A DNA stretch of 64,000 nt from Methylotenera sp. G11. Its GTDB lineage: Bacteria > Pseudomonadota > Gammaproteobacteria > Burkholderiales > Methylophilaceae. Below, piece by piece: positions 48,687 through 59,353 of the stretch. A model generated the notes under the pieces. It saw only the letters and a list, made by a program, of their open reading frames with translations. It was not told where the DNA came from and made no database searches. The stretch's first letter is position 1; every line of letters begins with the position of its first letter. The DNA lies in the NCBI RefSeq assembly GCF_000799735.1, contig NZ_JUHH01000001.1, positions 434,001 through 498,000 of the forward strand. The letters run 5' to 3'. A program made the translations under genes and the position numbers.

Positions 48687-49427
48687 CTATACCATTAACA
48701 TTCCGCCATTGACGTGTATGGTTTCCCCTGTGATATAGGCAGCGCTCGGAGACGCCAGGAACGCAACGGTCGCAGCTATTTCCTTGACTGAACCCAGGCG
48801 GCCTACCGGGATACGTGACAGCATTTTTGTGGTGATATCTTCAGGCAGTTCCGCCGTCATGTCGGTTTCGATGAAGCCAGGTGCGACACAGTTCACGGTA
48901 ATGCCCCGGCTGCCCACTTCTGCCGCCAATGACTTGGTAAAACCTGTCATGCCGGCTTTGGCAGCAGCGTAATTGGTTTGACCGGCATTGCCCATATGGC
49001 CCACTACTGATGAAATGCTGATGATGCGCCCGGTTCTGGCTTTCATCATTGGGCGCAATACTGCCTGGCTCATGCGGTAAACTGAAGTCAGGTTGGTGCT
49101 TAATACTGCATCCCAGTCATCATCCTTCATGCGCATCAGCAAGGTGTCACGTGTAATGCCGGCGTTATTTACCAGCACACTGACCTCACCGTATTTCTCG
49201 CTGATGGCTTTTAATGTAGCTTCAATCTGCGCCGCATCGTTGACATCTAAAGCCATGCCTTCACCTTTGATGCCGGCGGCAGCCAGGGTGCCCGAGATTG
49301 ATGATGCGCCATTTTCTGAAGTGGCGGTACCGATCACGGTCGCGCCTTGTTTGCCCAGCTCGATGGCGATGGCAGCGCCAATGCCGCGGCTGGCGCCGGT
49401 AACTAAAGCGATTTGTCCAGTTAACAT
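48687..49427 (-). CDS. fabG: 3-oxoacyl-ACP reductase
   Basis: 246 residues, short-chain dehydrogenase fold. TGASRGIG, NNAGIT, the catalytic Ser in SISSVVG and YAAAK (Tyr and Lys). NADPH-dependent reduction step of fatty-acid synthesis. Between fabD and acpP. Confidence 0.97.
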   Translation of the reverse strand: MLTGQIALVTGASRGIGAAIAIELGKQGATVIGTATSENGASSISGTLAAAGIKGEGMALDVNDAAQIEATLKAISEKYGEVSVLVNNAGITRDTLLMRMKDDDWDAVLSTNLTSVYRMSQAVLRPMMKARTGRIISISSVVGHMGNAGQTNYAAAKAGMTGFTKSLAAEVGSRGITVNCVAPGFIETDMTAELPEDITTKMLSRIPVGRLGSVKEIAATVAFLASPSAAYITGETIHVNGGMLMV

Positions 49428-49454
49428 AGAGAACCCCTGAATATAGATAAATAA

Positions 49455-50381
49455 TTAAATTGAGTTTTTCAACTCAAGCAAAGCGTCATTGCTGGTTAAT
49501 GCTACGCACGGCAGTTCAGCTACGATGCGTTTAGTGAGCCCTGCCAGCACTTTTCCGGGGCCGCACTCGGCTGTTTGTGTAACGCCTTGTGCTGCAATGG
49601 CCTGTACAGTTTCAACCCAGCGTACTGGACTATATAGCTGGCGAACCAAGGCATCCCTGATTTTCTCGCCGTCGCTGTAGGAAGCTACATCCGCGTTATG
49701 CAGCACTGGAATCTGCGGTGTATTGACAGTTACGTTTTTGAGATACTCGGCAAGCTGCAATGCTGCCGGCTTCATCAGTGCGCAATGCGATGGAACGCTG
49801 ACCGGCAAAGGCAGTGCGCGTTTTGCACCCTTGGCTTTTGCCAGGTCCATGCCGCGGTCTACAGCTGCTTTGTTGCCGGCAATCACCACTTGGCCTGGGG
49901 AGTTTAGGTTAACTGCTTCCAGCACTTCATTCTGTGCAGCCTCGGCACATACTGCGCGTACGGTCTCATCATCGAGGCCAAGTATGGCCGCCATGGCGCC
50001 AACCCCTGCCGGTACTGCGTTCTGCATGACTTCTGCGCGGTAACGGACCAGCGGCAGGGCATCCTTGAATGATATGGCGCCGGACGCCACCAATGCGGTA
50101 TATTCGCCCAGGCTGTGGCCTGCAACAACAGTGGGCAGCCTGTCTGAAGCTGCCTGCCATGCGCGCCATGTAGCGATGCCTGCCGTCAGCATCATAGGCT
50201 GCGTGTTGGTAGTTTCATTGATGCTGTCATTGGCTTCTGTAGCCATAGCCCACAAATCAATACCTAAAACATCCGATGCTTCAGCAAATGTGTCGCGAAT
50301 GATGTTGAGATCAGCAAAGCCGCTCATCATGCCTACTGACTGAGAGCCCTGACCGGGAAATAAGAATGCAATATTTTTCAT
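49455..50381 (-). CDS. fabD: Malonyl-CoA:ACP transacylase
   Basis: 308 residues. FPGQGSQS at the N-terminus, active serine in GHSLGEYTAL, and His in PSHCALMKPAA. Loads malonyl units on ACP. Confidence 0.97.
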   Translation of the reverse strand: MKNIAFLFPGQGSQSVGMMSGFADLNIIRDTFAEASDVLGIDLWAMATEANDSINETTNTQPMMLTAGIATWRAWQAASDRLPTVVAGHSLGEYTALVASGAISFKDALPLVRYRAEVMQNAVPAGVGAMAAILGLDDETVRAVCAEAAQNEVLEAVNLNSPGQVVIAGNKAAVDRGMDLAKAKGAKRALPLPVSVPSHCALMKPAALQLAEYLKNVTVNTPQIPVLHNADVASYSDGEKIRDALVRQLYSPVRWVETVQAIAAQGVTQTAECGPGKVLAGLTKRIVAELPCVALTSNDALLELKNSI

Positions 50382-50418
50382 AAATTACTTTATATAAATT
50401 GGATAACTATTTGAATAA

Positions 50419-51375
50419 TTAATATTTAATTAGTGCAGAACCCCATGTGAAGCCGCCGCCAAACGCTTCCATCAGTATGGTGTCGCCACGTTTGATGCGG
50501 CCATCGCGCACGGCGGTATCGAGCGCCAGCGGTATTGATGCTGCCGAGGTGTTGCCGTGCTTATCTACGGTGACGACCACCTTGTCCAGGTCCATGTCCA
50601 GTTTTTTTGCGGTGGCTTGTAAAATCCGGATATTCGCCTGGTGGGGAACCAGCCAGTCTACATCGCTCTTCTGCATGCCGTTTGCCAGCAATGTTTCATC
50701 CACGATCTGGTCCAGCGTATTCACAGCCATTTTAAAAACGGCATTGCCTTCCATTTTAATGGTTTTATCACCATCCTGCTTTGAGACGCCGGCAGGTACA
50801 GTGAGTAATTTTTCATAACTGCCATTGGCATGCAGATGTGTAGTGATGATGCCTGCCTCGTCTGAAGCCTGCAGGATAACTGCACCTGCTCCATCGCCCC
50901 ATAGAATGCAGTTGCTGCGATCGGTCCAGTCAGTAATGCGAGACATGGTTTCTGCTCCGATCACTAAAGCGGTTTTAGCTGCCCCGGTCTTAATCATGCT
51001 GTCAGCAACACTTAATGCGTATACAAAGCCGCTGCATACGGCCTGTACATCAAAAGCCGGGGAGTTATTCCTGATGCCGAGCTGGTTCTGTATCAGGCAT
51101 GCAGTGCTGGGGAAAATCCGGTCTGGGGTCGTTGTTGCAACGACCAGTAAGTCGATATCCTGAATATCGATACCGGCAGCTTCAATCGCCATTTTAGCAG
51201 CTGCAATGCCCAGGTCGCTGGTGCATTCATTACTCGCGGCAATGTGACGCTCACGAATGCCCGTTCGTGCAAATATCCATTCATCGGTAGTGTCCACCAT
51301 GCGTTCCAGTTCGGCATTGGTAAGGATTTTAGCTGGTAGGTAGCTGCCTGTGCCGGCAATTCTGGAGAATATCAT
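50419..51375 (-). CDS. fabH: Beta-ketoacyl-ACP synthase III
   Basis: 318 residues. Cys in VQAVCSGF, His in VPHQANIRI, and Asn in KHGNTSAAS. Starts fatty-acid synthesis from acetyl-CoA and malonyl-ACP. Its start overlaps the plsX stop by four bases (ATGA). Confidence 0.97.
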   Translation of the reverse strand: MIFSRIAGTGSYLPAKILTNAELERMVDTTDEWIFARTGIRERHIAASNECTSDLGIAAAKMAIEAAGIDIQDIDLLVVATTTPDRIFPSTACLIQNQLGIRNNSPAFDVQAVCSGFVYALSVADSMIKTGAAKTALVIGAETMSRITDWTDRSNCILWGDGAGAVILQASDEAGIITTHLHANGSYEKLLTVPAGVSKQDGDKTIKMEGNAVFKMAVNTLDQIVDETLLANGMQKSDVDWLVPHQANIRILQATAKKLDMDLDKVVVTVDKHGNTSAASIPLALDTAVRDGRIKRGDTILMEAFGGGFTWGSALIKY

Positions 51376-52418
51376 TGTGTATCCTGTGAAGTTTGTACAA
51401 CGGGCGTTGTACTGATGTGTTCAATTTCGAGCTGTTCGCTGATGCGGCGCAACACGCCGCTGCGTGCTTCTTCAATGGCAACATGAATCGCAGAAATGTA
51501 TGCTAGCTGATCTGCCCCGCCATGGCTTTTGACGACAATGCCGCGCAGCCCCAGAAAACTGGCGCCATTGTAAAGGCGCGGATCCAGGCGCTTCTTGAAA
51601 GATTTCAGTACCGGCATTGCGCACAAGGCCATCATTTTTGTGAGCCAGTTGCGTTTAAACTCCTGCGTCAGGAACTTGCCCATCATGTGGGCAAGGCCTT
51701 CGGTTGTCTTTAGTGAAACATTGCCTACAAAACCGTCGCACACCACCAGATCGGTAGTGCCTTTGAAAATGTCATCGCCCTCAACATTGCCGTAAAAGTT
51801 GAGATGGCTGGTTTTCAATAGTTCGCCGGCCTGTTTTACAACTTCATTGCCTTTGATATCTTCTGAGCCGATATTAAGCAGGCCTACAGATGGTCGCTCT
51901 TTATGTTCGACGCAGCTCACCAGCATCGCACCCATGATTGCGAATTGGTAAAGATGCTCAGGCGTACAGTCTGCGTTGGCACCCAGGTCCATCATGTAAG
52001 TATTGCCCTTCTCGCTCGGCAATACCGAAGCAATCGCCGGGCGATCAATCCCAGGCAGGGTTTTTAATACGAATCGAGCGGTAGCCATGAGCGCACCAGT
52101 GTTGCCCGCACTGACGCAGGCGTTGGCTTCACCGTTTTTAACCAGATTAATGGCCACGCGCATGGAAGAATCTTTTTTGTTTTTAAGAGCGCTTTGCGGG
52201 GATTCATCCATGGTGACAACTTCACTTGCATGGTGAATGCGCAGGCGCGGACTGGTGGATGCTTTCCGATTTTTCAGTTCGGCTTCTATAGCGTCCTGCA
52301 AACCAACCAATACGATGTTGAGTTGATTGTCAGCTTCCAGTGCTTTGAGTGCAGCTGGCACGGTAACATGCGGACCATGATCCCCGCCCATTGCATCAAT
52401 TGCGATTGTAATATCCAT
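51372..52418 (-). CDS. plsX: Phosphate acyltransferase PlsX
   Basis: 348 residues. [28 protein letters not shown] and ICDGFVGN-like [13 protein letters not shown] are PlsX signatures. Makes acyl phosphate from acyl-ACP for phospholipid synthesis. Starts the plsX-fabHDG-acpP-fabF group. Confidence 0.96.
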   Translation of the reverse strand: MDITIAIDAMGGDHGPHVTVPAALKALEADNQLNIVLVGLQDAIEAELKNRKASTSPRLRIHHASEVVTMDESPQSALKNKKDSSMRVAINLVKNGEANACVSAGNTGALMATARFVLKTLPGIDRPAIASVLPSEKGNTYMMDLGANADCTPEHLYQFAIMGAMLVSCVEHKERPSVGLLNIGSEDIKGNEVVKQAGELLKTSHLNFYGNVEGDDIFKGTTDLVVCDGFVGNVSLKTTEGLAHMMGKFLTQEFKRNWLTKMMALCAMPVLKSFKKRLDPRLYNGASFLGLRGIVVKSHGGADQLAYISAIHVAIEEARSGVLRRISEQLEIEHISTTPVVQTSQDTQ

Positions 52419-52839
52419 GTAGCTCTATACTCACTGAATGGTAAGGTTTAGTCAAATTACTATAGGGTATTTCTATAAACATCTGGACGCATAAGCACCT
52501 AGACGCATTGCTGCGTTGCATGTTTGTTGTGTATGAATCATGCGCTTTCCCTACCAATCTTGTTGCCTTAGCAATTTTAGATTGCAGGTGGCGATTGTTA
52601 TGGGGTGGCGAATACTCAACGAACGCGTTTTATACTGAGGCGCATCCCGAGCCATGCATTTACTGAAATGCCCTGTAAGCCAAAAACTGGCAGTTTGACT
52701 GCAAAATAATAATACTTGCGCCGTTAAAACACTAACGCCGCTCCAAATATCTGGAGCGGCGCTAAATGATTTCTTAACTACCGAATGAATTCAATCTAAA
52801 TAATTGCTTAAAGTATTGAATTTATTTGGAAAAGTAAAG
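52419..52839. other. Gap between rpmF and plsX, no gene seen
   Basis: About 420 bases without a convincing reading on either strand. It holds the hairpin at 52736-52761 near rpmF and, close to plsX on the minus strand, a TTGACT box with no well-spaced -10. It presumably contains the plsX promoter. Confidence 0.4.
52736..52761 (-). terminator. Hairpin downstream of rpmF
   Basis: A perfect ten-base GC-rich stem (CGCCGCTCCA / TGGAGCGGCG) with a six-base loop, 79 bases after the rpmF stop. The T run after it is weak (TTAGTGTTTT), so the terminator call is moderate. Confidence 0.5.
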
Positions 52840-53019
52840 TTATTCGCCTTTTGATGGCAATACTTTACGACCACGGTAATAGCCATTTGGGCTAACGTGG
52901 TGACGCAAGTGTGTTTCGCCTGTCGTTGGCTCAACTGCTAATGGTGGATTTGTCAAAAAGTCATGTGAACGGTGCATGCCACGTTTCGAAGGTGTCTTTT
53001 TGTTTTGCTGAACTGCCAT
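52840..53019 (-). CDS. rpmF: Ribosomal protein L32
   Basis: 59 residues, basic: [20 protein letters not shown] at the N-terminus and [15 protein letters not shown] near the end, diagnostic of bL32. The zinc cysteines of some L32 proteins are absent, as is usual in betaproteobacteria. GGAG ribosome site upstream of the ATG. It lies downstream of yceD and upstream of plsX, the standard order. Confidence 0.97.
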   Translation of the reverse strand: MAVQQNKKTPSKRGMHRSHDFLTNPPLAVEPTTGETHLRHHVSPNGYYRGRKVLPSKGE

Positions 53020-53174
53020 AATAAAACTCCAATAAAATGATTAAAACATCATCTCAATTACTTACAAACCGATGCGGTTAAATGAATAGCGCATCACTAA
53101 TTTAAGATTACAAAAATAACTAATCCGCAATAATAATATAAAACAAAGCTTTTGTCAGCCTAAATTAAAGCTTT

Positions 53175-53717
53175 TTATGATTTGATCAAACCCTTGAGCG
53201 CCGCAAACGGGTTGGGTTTCTCACCGCTCTGCATAGCGCCGTGAGCACAGTTTCCTGCGTGCAATGGGGCAATTGGTGTCGCCATGATGACTTCATCCTC
53301 TATCAGTGCGAGCAGATCCATGTTCTGGCTAGCCTCCTGCAGGTCATAATCGTCACTATCCTCAAGCCCTGCCGCGTCGGCATTGTCGATATTTGCATTG
53401 CTTACCAGGTAATTGAAATCGAGGTCGAGTTTGAACGGCATTTGCTCCAGGCAGCGCTGGCAATAAGTAATAAGAGTGCCGCTTAGTGCAAGGTGTAAAA
53501 AATGCTGTCCGGCGGCGTTGGTTTCGCCATCCAGGGTGAAGTTGATGCTGCTGCCCTGCAGGTCATCTTTGTGGCCGGTTGCGCTGCTGTCCGCGGGCGC
53601 CTGCGACGCCAGAAGTTCGGCAAGCCTCGGGCAGTCTGCAAGCGATAAGGTGCCTGCGAGATGTTCACCTCTTTTGGCAAAAGCAATGTTGTCAATTAGC
53701 AATGGTTGGCTACTCAT
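53175..53717 (-). CDS. yceD: YceD / DUF177 protein (23S rRNA accumulation protein)
   Basis: 180 residues. The central CQRCLEQMPF with two cysteines and the C-terminal PIAPLHAGNC...NPFAALKGLI are DUF177 hallmarks. In E. coli YceD is linked with 23S rRNA accumulation, and it is nearly always cotranscribed with rpmF, as here. Confidence 0.92.
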   Translation of the reverse strand: MSSQPLLIDNIAFAKRGEHLAGTLSLADCPRLAELLASQAPADSSATGHKDDLQGSSINFTLDGETNAAGQHFLHLALSGTLITYCQRCLEQMPFKLDLDFNYLVSNANIDNADAAGLEDSDDYDLQEASQNMDLLALIEDEVIMATPIAPLHAGNCAHGAMQSGEKPNPFAALKGLIKS

Positions 53718-53790
53718 TTTAAATCTTCACTGTGTATTAAATTGTGTATTAAATAATGTAAATATTGGCACATAAATTAGCGCTGGGGTT

Positions 53791-53818
53791 TTAGCAATCG
53801 GCTTGCGCATGCTACAAT
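53791..53818 (+). promoter_or_regulatory. Possible promoter of the pyruvate carboxylase operon
   Basis: -35 TTAGCA (53791-53796), 16-base spacer, -10 TACAAT (53813-53818), 38 bases before the GTG at 53856. Confidence 0.45.
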
Positions 53819-53855
53819 TACGCGGTTTTTGTATTAAATTTTTAAGGTTTACTAC

Positions 53856-55274
53856 GTGTTCAAAAAAATTCTAGTTGCTAACCGCGGTGAAATCGCAGTG
53901 CGTATTGTACGCGCTTGCTCAGAAATGGGCATCAAATCCGTTGCAATTTATTCAGATGCAGATCGTCAGGCTTTGCATGTCAAAAAGGCTGATGAGGCTT
54001 ACCATATCGGTACAGATCCCGTATCTGGCTATCTTAATGCGCACAATATCGTAAACCTCGCCGTGGCGACAGGCTGTGATGCTTTGCATCCGGGTTATGG
54101 TTTCTTGTCCGAGAATCCTGAGCTGGCTGAAATCTGCGAGCGCCGCGGTATTAAATTCATCGGGCCTTGTGCCGATGTGATTCGCCAGATGGGCGATAAA
54201 ATCCAGGCACGCAATGCAATGACCAATGCAGGCATACCCTGCACGCCTGGCAGCAATGGCAATTTAGAGAATCTGGATGAGGCGATAGCGCTTGCCGCCC
54301 AGATTGGTTACCCGGTGATGCTTAAAGCGACCAACGGCGGCGGCGGCCGCGGTATTCGCCGCTGTGACAGCGAAAAAGAATTATTGAGCAATTATGACCG
54401 CGTCATCAGTGAAGCAAGCAAAGCTTTTGGCAAACCTGAGGTGTTCCTTGAGAAATGTGTCATATCCCCGCGCCATATTGAAGTGCAGGTGCTGGCTGAC
54501 TCACAAGGCAACGCAATCCATTTGTTTGAGCGAGATTGCTCTATTCAGCGCCGCAATCAGAAGCTGATTGAAATCGCGCCATCACCGCAACTGAGCCAGG
54601 CGCAGCGTGATTATATCGGTGGGCTGGCTGTTAAAGCGGCTAAAGCAGTTGGTTACGAGAACGCAGGCACTGTAGAGTTCCTGCTGGATGCGGACAACAC
54701 TTTCTATTTCATGGAAATGAATACCCGCCTGCAAGTTGAACATACAGTAACGGAAACGATTACCGGTATCGATATCGTGCAGGAGCAGATACGTGTTGCT
54801 TATGGTTTGCCATTGCAATACCAGCAGAGCGATGTACAGTTCCGCGGTTATGCGATGGAATTCCGCATCAATGCTGAAGACCCGAAAAACGGGTTTTTAC
54901 CGAGTTTTGGCAAGATTACGCGTTACTATGCCCCGGGCGGCCCCGGTGTGCGTATGGATGCGGCCATTTACAGTGGCTATGTGATCCCGCCCTACTATGA
55001 TTCCATGTGTGCAAAACTCACGGTATGGGCGCTGGATTGGGACAGCGTCATTGAACGCGGTCGCCGTGCGCTGGATGATATGCTGATTTATGGCGTGAAA
55101 ACAACGATTCCATATTACCAGCAGATTTTGAAGCATCAGGACTTCAAAAATGCAGAGTTCAACACCAGCTTTGTGGAGTCGCATCCTGAACTGGCGAATT
55201 ATGCTAACGAGCTTCCCCCGGAACTCATTGCGGCTGCAATTTCTGCAGCAATCGCAGCCCATGAAGGCATTTAG
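53856..55274 (+). CDS. pycA: Pyruvate carboxylase subunit A (biotin carboxylase)
   Basis: 472 residues from a GTG with AAGG upstream. ATP-grasp biotin carboxylase: ANRGEIAVRIVRA, GGGGRGIRRC, EVQVLAD, FMEMNTRLQVEH. It resembles AccC, but its neighbour is the carboxyltransferase/biotin-carrier subunit rather than accB, so pyruvate carboxylase is the better call. Charges biotin with bicarbonate and ATP for anaplerosis. Confidence 0.88.
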   Translation: MFKKILVANRGEIAVRIVRACSEMGIKSVAIYSDADRQALHVKKADEAYHIGTDPVSGYLNAHNIVNLAVATGCDALHPGYGFLSENPELAEICERRGIKFIGPCADVIRQMGDKIQARNAMTNAGIPCTPGSNGNLENLDEAIALAAQIGYPVMLKATNGGGGRGIRRCDSEKELLSNYDRVISEASKAFGKPEVFLEKCVISPRHIEVQVLADSQGNAIHLFERDCSIQRRNQKLIEIAPSPQLSQAQRDYIGGLAVKAAKAVGYENAGTVEFLLDADNTFYFMEMNTRLQVEHTVTETITGIDIVQEQIRVAYGLPLQYQQSDVQFRGYAMEFRINAEDPKNGFLPSFGKITRYYAPGGPGVRMDAAIYSGYVIPPYYDSMCAKLTVWALDWDSVIERGRRALDDMLIYGVKTTIPYYQQILKHQDFKNAEFNTSFVESHPELANYANELPPELIAAAISAAIAAHEGI

Positions 55275-55341
55275 TTGCCTTGGTAGCGATAGCAGGCAAC
55301 CCTTTAAAATTAACTCAAACCTTAAAGCGATAGATTAAAAA

Positions 55342-57189
55342 ATGGCAAAAGTACATGTTACCGAATTAGTTTTACGTGATGGACATCAATCACTCATTGC
55401 AACGCGCCTGCGCACCGATGATATGCTTCCCATCTGTTCAAAGCTTGATTCTATTGGCTTTTGGTCACTCGAAGCCTGGGGCGGCGCAACATTTGATGCC
55501 TGTGTGCGTTTCCTGAAAGAAGACCCATGGGAGCGTCTGGCAAGGTTGCGTAAAGCGCTGCCGAACAGCCGCATTCAAATGCTGCTGCGTGGCCAGAACC
55601 TGTTAGGTTACCGTCACTACTCCGACGACGTCGTGCGCGCATTCGTGCAGAAATCGGCAGATAACGGCGTTGATGTTTTCCGCATTTTTGATGCGATGAA
55701 TGACATGCGCAACCTGCAAACCTCGATTGAAGCCGTTAAAAAAGTAGGCAAGCATGCTGAAGGAACGCTCAGCTACACCACAAGCCCGGTACATGACGTT
55801 GCACATTTTGTTTCATTGGCGAAAGAACTTGAGGCATTTGGCTGCGATACGATCGCAATTAAAGATATGGCAGGATTGCTGACACCATCAGCCACCACTG
55901 ACCTGGTGACAGCATTGCGTGCGGCAGTGAGTTTGCCGATCCATCTGCACAGCCATGCAACATCCGGTTTATCTGCCATGTGCCTGTTAAAAGGCATTGA
56001 AGCAGGCGCCGCTATTGTTGATACCTGCAACTCATCTTTCGGTGAAGGCGCCAGCCATTCATCCACTGAAAGCATGGTTGCGGCTCTACAGGGCACAGAA
56101 TATGACACCGGCCTTGATTTACAGGCACTGCAGGAAGTCACCGCCTATTTCCGCGACGTGCGTAAAAAATACTGGCAATTTGAAAGCGAGTTTACCGGTG
56201 TAGATACACGCGTGCTGGTGAACCAGGTCCCAGGCGGTATGATTTCCAACCTATCCAACCAGCTGAAAGAGCAAGGTGCGCTTAATCGCATGGATGAAGT
56301 GCTGGCTGAGATCCCACGTGTACGTAAAGACCTGGGCTACCCTCCGCTGGTAACGCCAACTTCACAGATCGTTGGTACGCAGGCCGTGTTAAACGTAATG
56401 ACAGGTGACCGTTACAAATCCATCACCAATGAAGTAAAAAATTACTTCCGCGGCCATTACGGAAAATCACCAGCTGCGATTGATGACAGCATTAAGCAAA
56501 AAGCTGTGGGCAATGAGGAAATCATCAGCTGCCGCCCAGCCGACCTGCTTGAACCGGAGATGGAAAAACTGGCCGCAGAAGCTGAACTGTTTGCAAAAAC
56601 CCAGGAAGATGTTCTGACTTATGCAATGTTTCCGGATATCGGCAAAACTTACCTGCAAGAACGTAATGCAGGTTCAGCTACGCCAGAAGCGCTCCTGGAA
56701 AAATCAGCGGTACAATCCAGCGCTGCACGCTTTGCGCCAAATGAATTTAAAGTGACCTTGCATGGAGAGACGTTCCATATCAATTTAACCGGCAGTGGCC
56801 ATGCCGGCCAGGAACAGCGTCCATACTACGTCACCATCGATGGCATTGCCGAAGAAGTGATTGTTGAAACTTTAAGTGAAATCGAAGTTTCCGGCAGTGG
56901 CGCTACCTCAGGCGGCAGCAAGAAAAAAGCTGCCGGCAACACGGCAAGCGGCCGTCCTCGCGCTTCGCATGCAGGCCATGTAACCACATCCATGCCGGGA
57001 ACCATCGTTGCCGTTAAAGTGAACGTTGGCGACAAGGTCAAAGCGGGCGATGGCGTTCTGGTGATTGAAGCGATGAAAATGGAGAATGAAATCCAGGCGG
57101 CAACTACAGGTGTTGTGGTTGCGGTAAATGTAGGCAAAGGTGATACAGTAACGCCTGATGAAGCTTTGCTCGAAATTCAACCAGAATAA
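55342..57189 (+). CDS. pycB: Pyruvate carboxylase subunit B (carboxyltransferase-biotin carrier)
   Basis: 615 residues. LVLRDGHQSLIATR and the carbamylated metal-binding lysine region AIKDMAGLL form the carboxyltransferase TIM barrel (about 1-460); a Gly/Ser/Lys-rich linker precedes the biotin carrier domain (about 545-615) with EAMKMENEI. It is equally like the oxaloacetate decarboxylase alpha chain, but the beta and gamma membrane subunits are absent here, and pycA precedes it. Makes oxaloacetate from pyruvate. Confidence 0.87.
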   Translation: MAKVHVTELVLRDGHQSLIATRLRTDDMLPICSKLDSIGFWSLEAWGGATFDACVRFLKEDPWERLARLRKALPNSRIQMLLRGQNLLGYRHYSDDVVRAFVQKSADNGVDVFRIFDAMNDMRNLQTSIEAVKKVGKHAEGTLSYTTSPVHDVAHFVSLAKELEAFGCDTIAIKDMAGLLTPSATTDLVTALRAAVSLPIHLHSHATSGLSAMCLLKGIEAGAAIVDTCNSSFGEGASHSSTESMVAALQGTEYDTGLDLQALQEVTAYFRDVRKKYWQFESEFTGVDTRVLVNQVPGGMISNLSNQLKEQGALNRMDEVLAEIPRVRKDLGYPPLVTPTSQIVGTQAVLNVMTGDRYKSITNEVKNYFRGHYGKSPAAIDDSIKQKAVGNEEIISCRPADLLEPEMEKLAAEAELFAKTQEDVLTYAMFPDIGKTYLQERNAGSATPEALLEKSAVQSSAARFAPNEFKVTLHGETFHINLTGSGHAGQEQRPYYVTIDGIAEEVIVETLSEIEVSGSGATSGGSKKKAAGNTASGRPRASHAGHVTTSMPGTIVAVKVNVGDKVKAGDGVLVIEAMKMENEIQAATTGVVVAVNVGKGDTVTPDEALLEIQPE

Positions 57190-57208
57190 GCAATTTGTTT
57201 TTTAACGT

Positions 57209-57241
57209 AAAAGCCGACAGAATAGTACTGTCGGCTTTTTT
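57209..57241 (+). terminator. Rho-independent terminator after pycB
   Basis: AAAAGCCGACAG - seven-base loop - CTGTCGGCTTTT with a long T run. Ends the pycAB operon 20 bases past the stop. Confidence 0.95.
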
Positions 57242-57258
57242 ATTAGCAGCAGAAAATC

Positions 57259-57840
57259 ATGGATAAAAATCTCATACTTGCCTCATCCTCCCCTTACCGT
57301 CGTGAACTACTCACGCATTTACAGGTACCTTTTACATGCATATCGCCAGATGTGGATGAAACTCCCCTGCCGGGTGAGTTGCCGCAGCAAACGGCTCTGC
57401 GCCTGGCACAGGTAAAAGCAAGAAAGATCGGCAACACGCATACGGAAGCGCTGATCATAGGCTGTGACCAGGTAGCAACGCTGGATAATCAGCAGCTAGG
57501 CAAGCCATTGACGCATGATAATGCGACCAGGCAGCTGCGCTTGATGCGTGGCCGCGAAGTGACCTTTCATAGCGCGCTTTGCCTTTACAATGCAGCGAGC
57601 AACAGCATGCAGGCTGAGGTTGTGCCTTATGTTGTCAGGTTCAGAAACCTGACGGATGCACAGATTGAAAACTATTTGGTAAAAGAACAGCCTTACCATT
57701 GTGCCGGTAGTGCAAAATCCGAAGGCTTGGGTATTGCAATTATAGAAAAAATGACCGGTGACGACCCTAACGCATTAATCGGGCTGCCCTTGATTGCGCT
57801 GGTTAACATGTTGCAGAACGAAGGATTCGCAGTAATATAA
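57259..57840 (+). CDS. Maf-type nucleotide pyrophosphatase, YceF (m7GTP) class
   Basis: 193 residues. N-terminal [12 protein letters not shown] and the central CDQVA motif are those of Maf proteins; [13 protein letters not shown] matches the YceF class, which hydrolyses 7-methyl-GTP. Likely house-cleaning of modified nucleotides. Confidence 0.9.
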   Translation: MDKNLILASSSPYRRELLTHLQVPFTCISPDVDETPLPGELPQQTALRLAQVKARKIGNTHTEALIIGCDQVATLDNQQLGKPLTHDNATRQLRLMRGREVTFHSALCLYNAASNSMQAEVVPYVVRFRNLTDAQIENYLVKEQPYHCAGSAKSEGLGIAIIEKMTGDDPNALIGLPLIALVNMLQNEGFAVI

Positions 57841-57904
57841 AAGCACTCGATGTGCATGATGTCCCCGGCAGGTACGGCAACCCACTCAAAAAAAGGAATA
57901 CGAC

Positions 57905-59350
57905 ATGTCAGTTCGATACACACTCATTACATCCGCTATTTTGTCAGCATTTTCTACTGTTGCGGTTTCTGCGGAATTGAATGAAATACGCAGTACGCTC
58001 AATGACCAGCAAAGTGTTGCCGTGACTATTTACAATAACAATCTGGCCCTGGTAAAAGACCAGCGCAAGGTCAGCCTTGTTAGCGGGTTAAACAGCCTTG
58101 CGCTGCGTGACGTGAGTGCGCAGATCAGGCCTGAGACTGCCCTGCTCCGCAGCCTGACCAATGCCGGAAGCTTGACCACGCTGGAACAGAATTTTGATTT
58201 TGACTTGCTGACCCCACAAAAGCTGCTTGAAAAGTATGTAGGTAAAAATGTAACGGTAGCCAGGATTAACCAGGCTACTGGCGTAGAAACGACGGAACAG
58301 GCAACGGTGCTGTCAGCAAACAACGGTGTGGTAATGCGTATCGGCAATCGTATTGAAAGCGGAGTTCCTGGCCGTATCATTTATGATGACGTGCCCGCCA
58401 ATCTGCGTGACCGCCCGACCCTGGTGACAAAACTTAACAGTAAAGCCGCTTCCGTGCAGACTGTAGAGCTCAGTTACTTAACCGGAGGCCTGGGCTGGAA
58501 AGCTGATTATGTTGCCGAATTAAACGCCAAGGAAGACAGTATAGATTTATCTGGCTGGGTCACGCTGAACAATACCAGTGGCACCAGCTACAACAATGCC
58601 AAGCTGCAACTCGTTGCCGGCGATGTCAATACCGTGAGGGAAAGCCATCCACGGGCGGCAGCGGCCATGCATAAGACCATGGCCATGGCAGAAGATAGTG
58701 CCGGCATGGCTGAAGAATCTTTACTTGAGTATCACCTGTACTCCCTGGATCGTCCTACGACCATAGCGGAAAACCAGACCAAGCAGGTAGCATTGCTTGC
58801 CGCATCTAATATTCCTGCGCGCAAAGAGCTGGTGCTGCGTGGTGCCGATTACTATTACGGCTCCAGTTATGGGGATTTAGGCCAGAAAATCAAAGTCGCT
58901 GCCTTTATGGAATTTGATAATAAAGACGCCGCCAAACTAGGCATGCCTTTACCTAAAGGAATCATGCGGGTTTATAAAAAAGACAGCCAGGGCAATGCGC
59001 AGTTTGTGGGTGAGGACCAGATCGACCATACGCCTAAAAATGAAACTGTGCGACTGAAGCTGGGTGATTCTTTTGATGTGACTGCAGATAAAAAACAGAC
59101 AGACTTCAAGGCCTTGCCTCGCCCTGCAAAAGGAAATAATTTATCCGAGAGCGCATATGAAATCGTGCTCAAGAACGCAAAGAAAGAACCCATTGTTGTG
59201 ACGGTTCAGGAGCCGATACCCGGAGACTGGAAAATCCTGAAAGAAAGCCATGCCAGCCAAAAGGCCGCGAGCAATACAGCGGTATGGAAAATAGAGATAC
59301 CTGCTGAAGGCAAAACCATTTTAAACTACCGTGTACAAGTAAAGTATTAA
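57905..59350 (+). CDS. DUF4139-domain exported protein
   Basis: 481 residues. AGGA upstream of the ATG. Signal peptide (LITSAILSAFSTVAVSA, cleaved near residue 22), then two beta-rich halves: VTIYNNNLALVKDQRKV and YLTGGLGWKADYVAEL, WVTLNNTSGTSYNNAKLQLVAGDV are DUF4139 features. Function of the family is not established. Next gene follows after three bases. Confidence 0.8.
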   Translation: MSVRYTLITSAILSAFSTVAVSAELNEIRSTLNDQQSVAVTIYNNNLALVKDQRKVSLVSGLNSLALRDVSAQIRPETALLRSLTNAGSLTTLEQNFDFDLLTPQKLLEKYVGKNVTVARINQATGVETTEQATVLSANNGVVMRIGNRIESGVPGRIIYDDVPANLRDRPTLVTKLNSKAASVQTVELSYLTGGLGWKADYVAELNAKEDSIDLSGWVTLNNTSGTSYNNAKLQLVAGDVNTVRESHPRAAAAMHKTMAMAEDSAGMAEESLLEYHLYSLDRPTTIAENQTKQVALLAASNIPARKELVLRGADYYYGSSYGDLGQKIKVAAFMEFDNKDAAKLGMPLPKGIMRVYKKDSQGNAQFVGEDQIDHTPKNETVRLKLGDSFDVTADKKQTDFKALPRPAKGNNLSESAYEIVLKNAKKEPIVVTVQEPIPGDWKILKESHASQKAASNTAVWKIEIPAEGKTILNYRVQVKY

Positions 59351-59353
59351 TTA

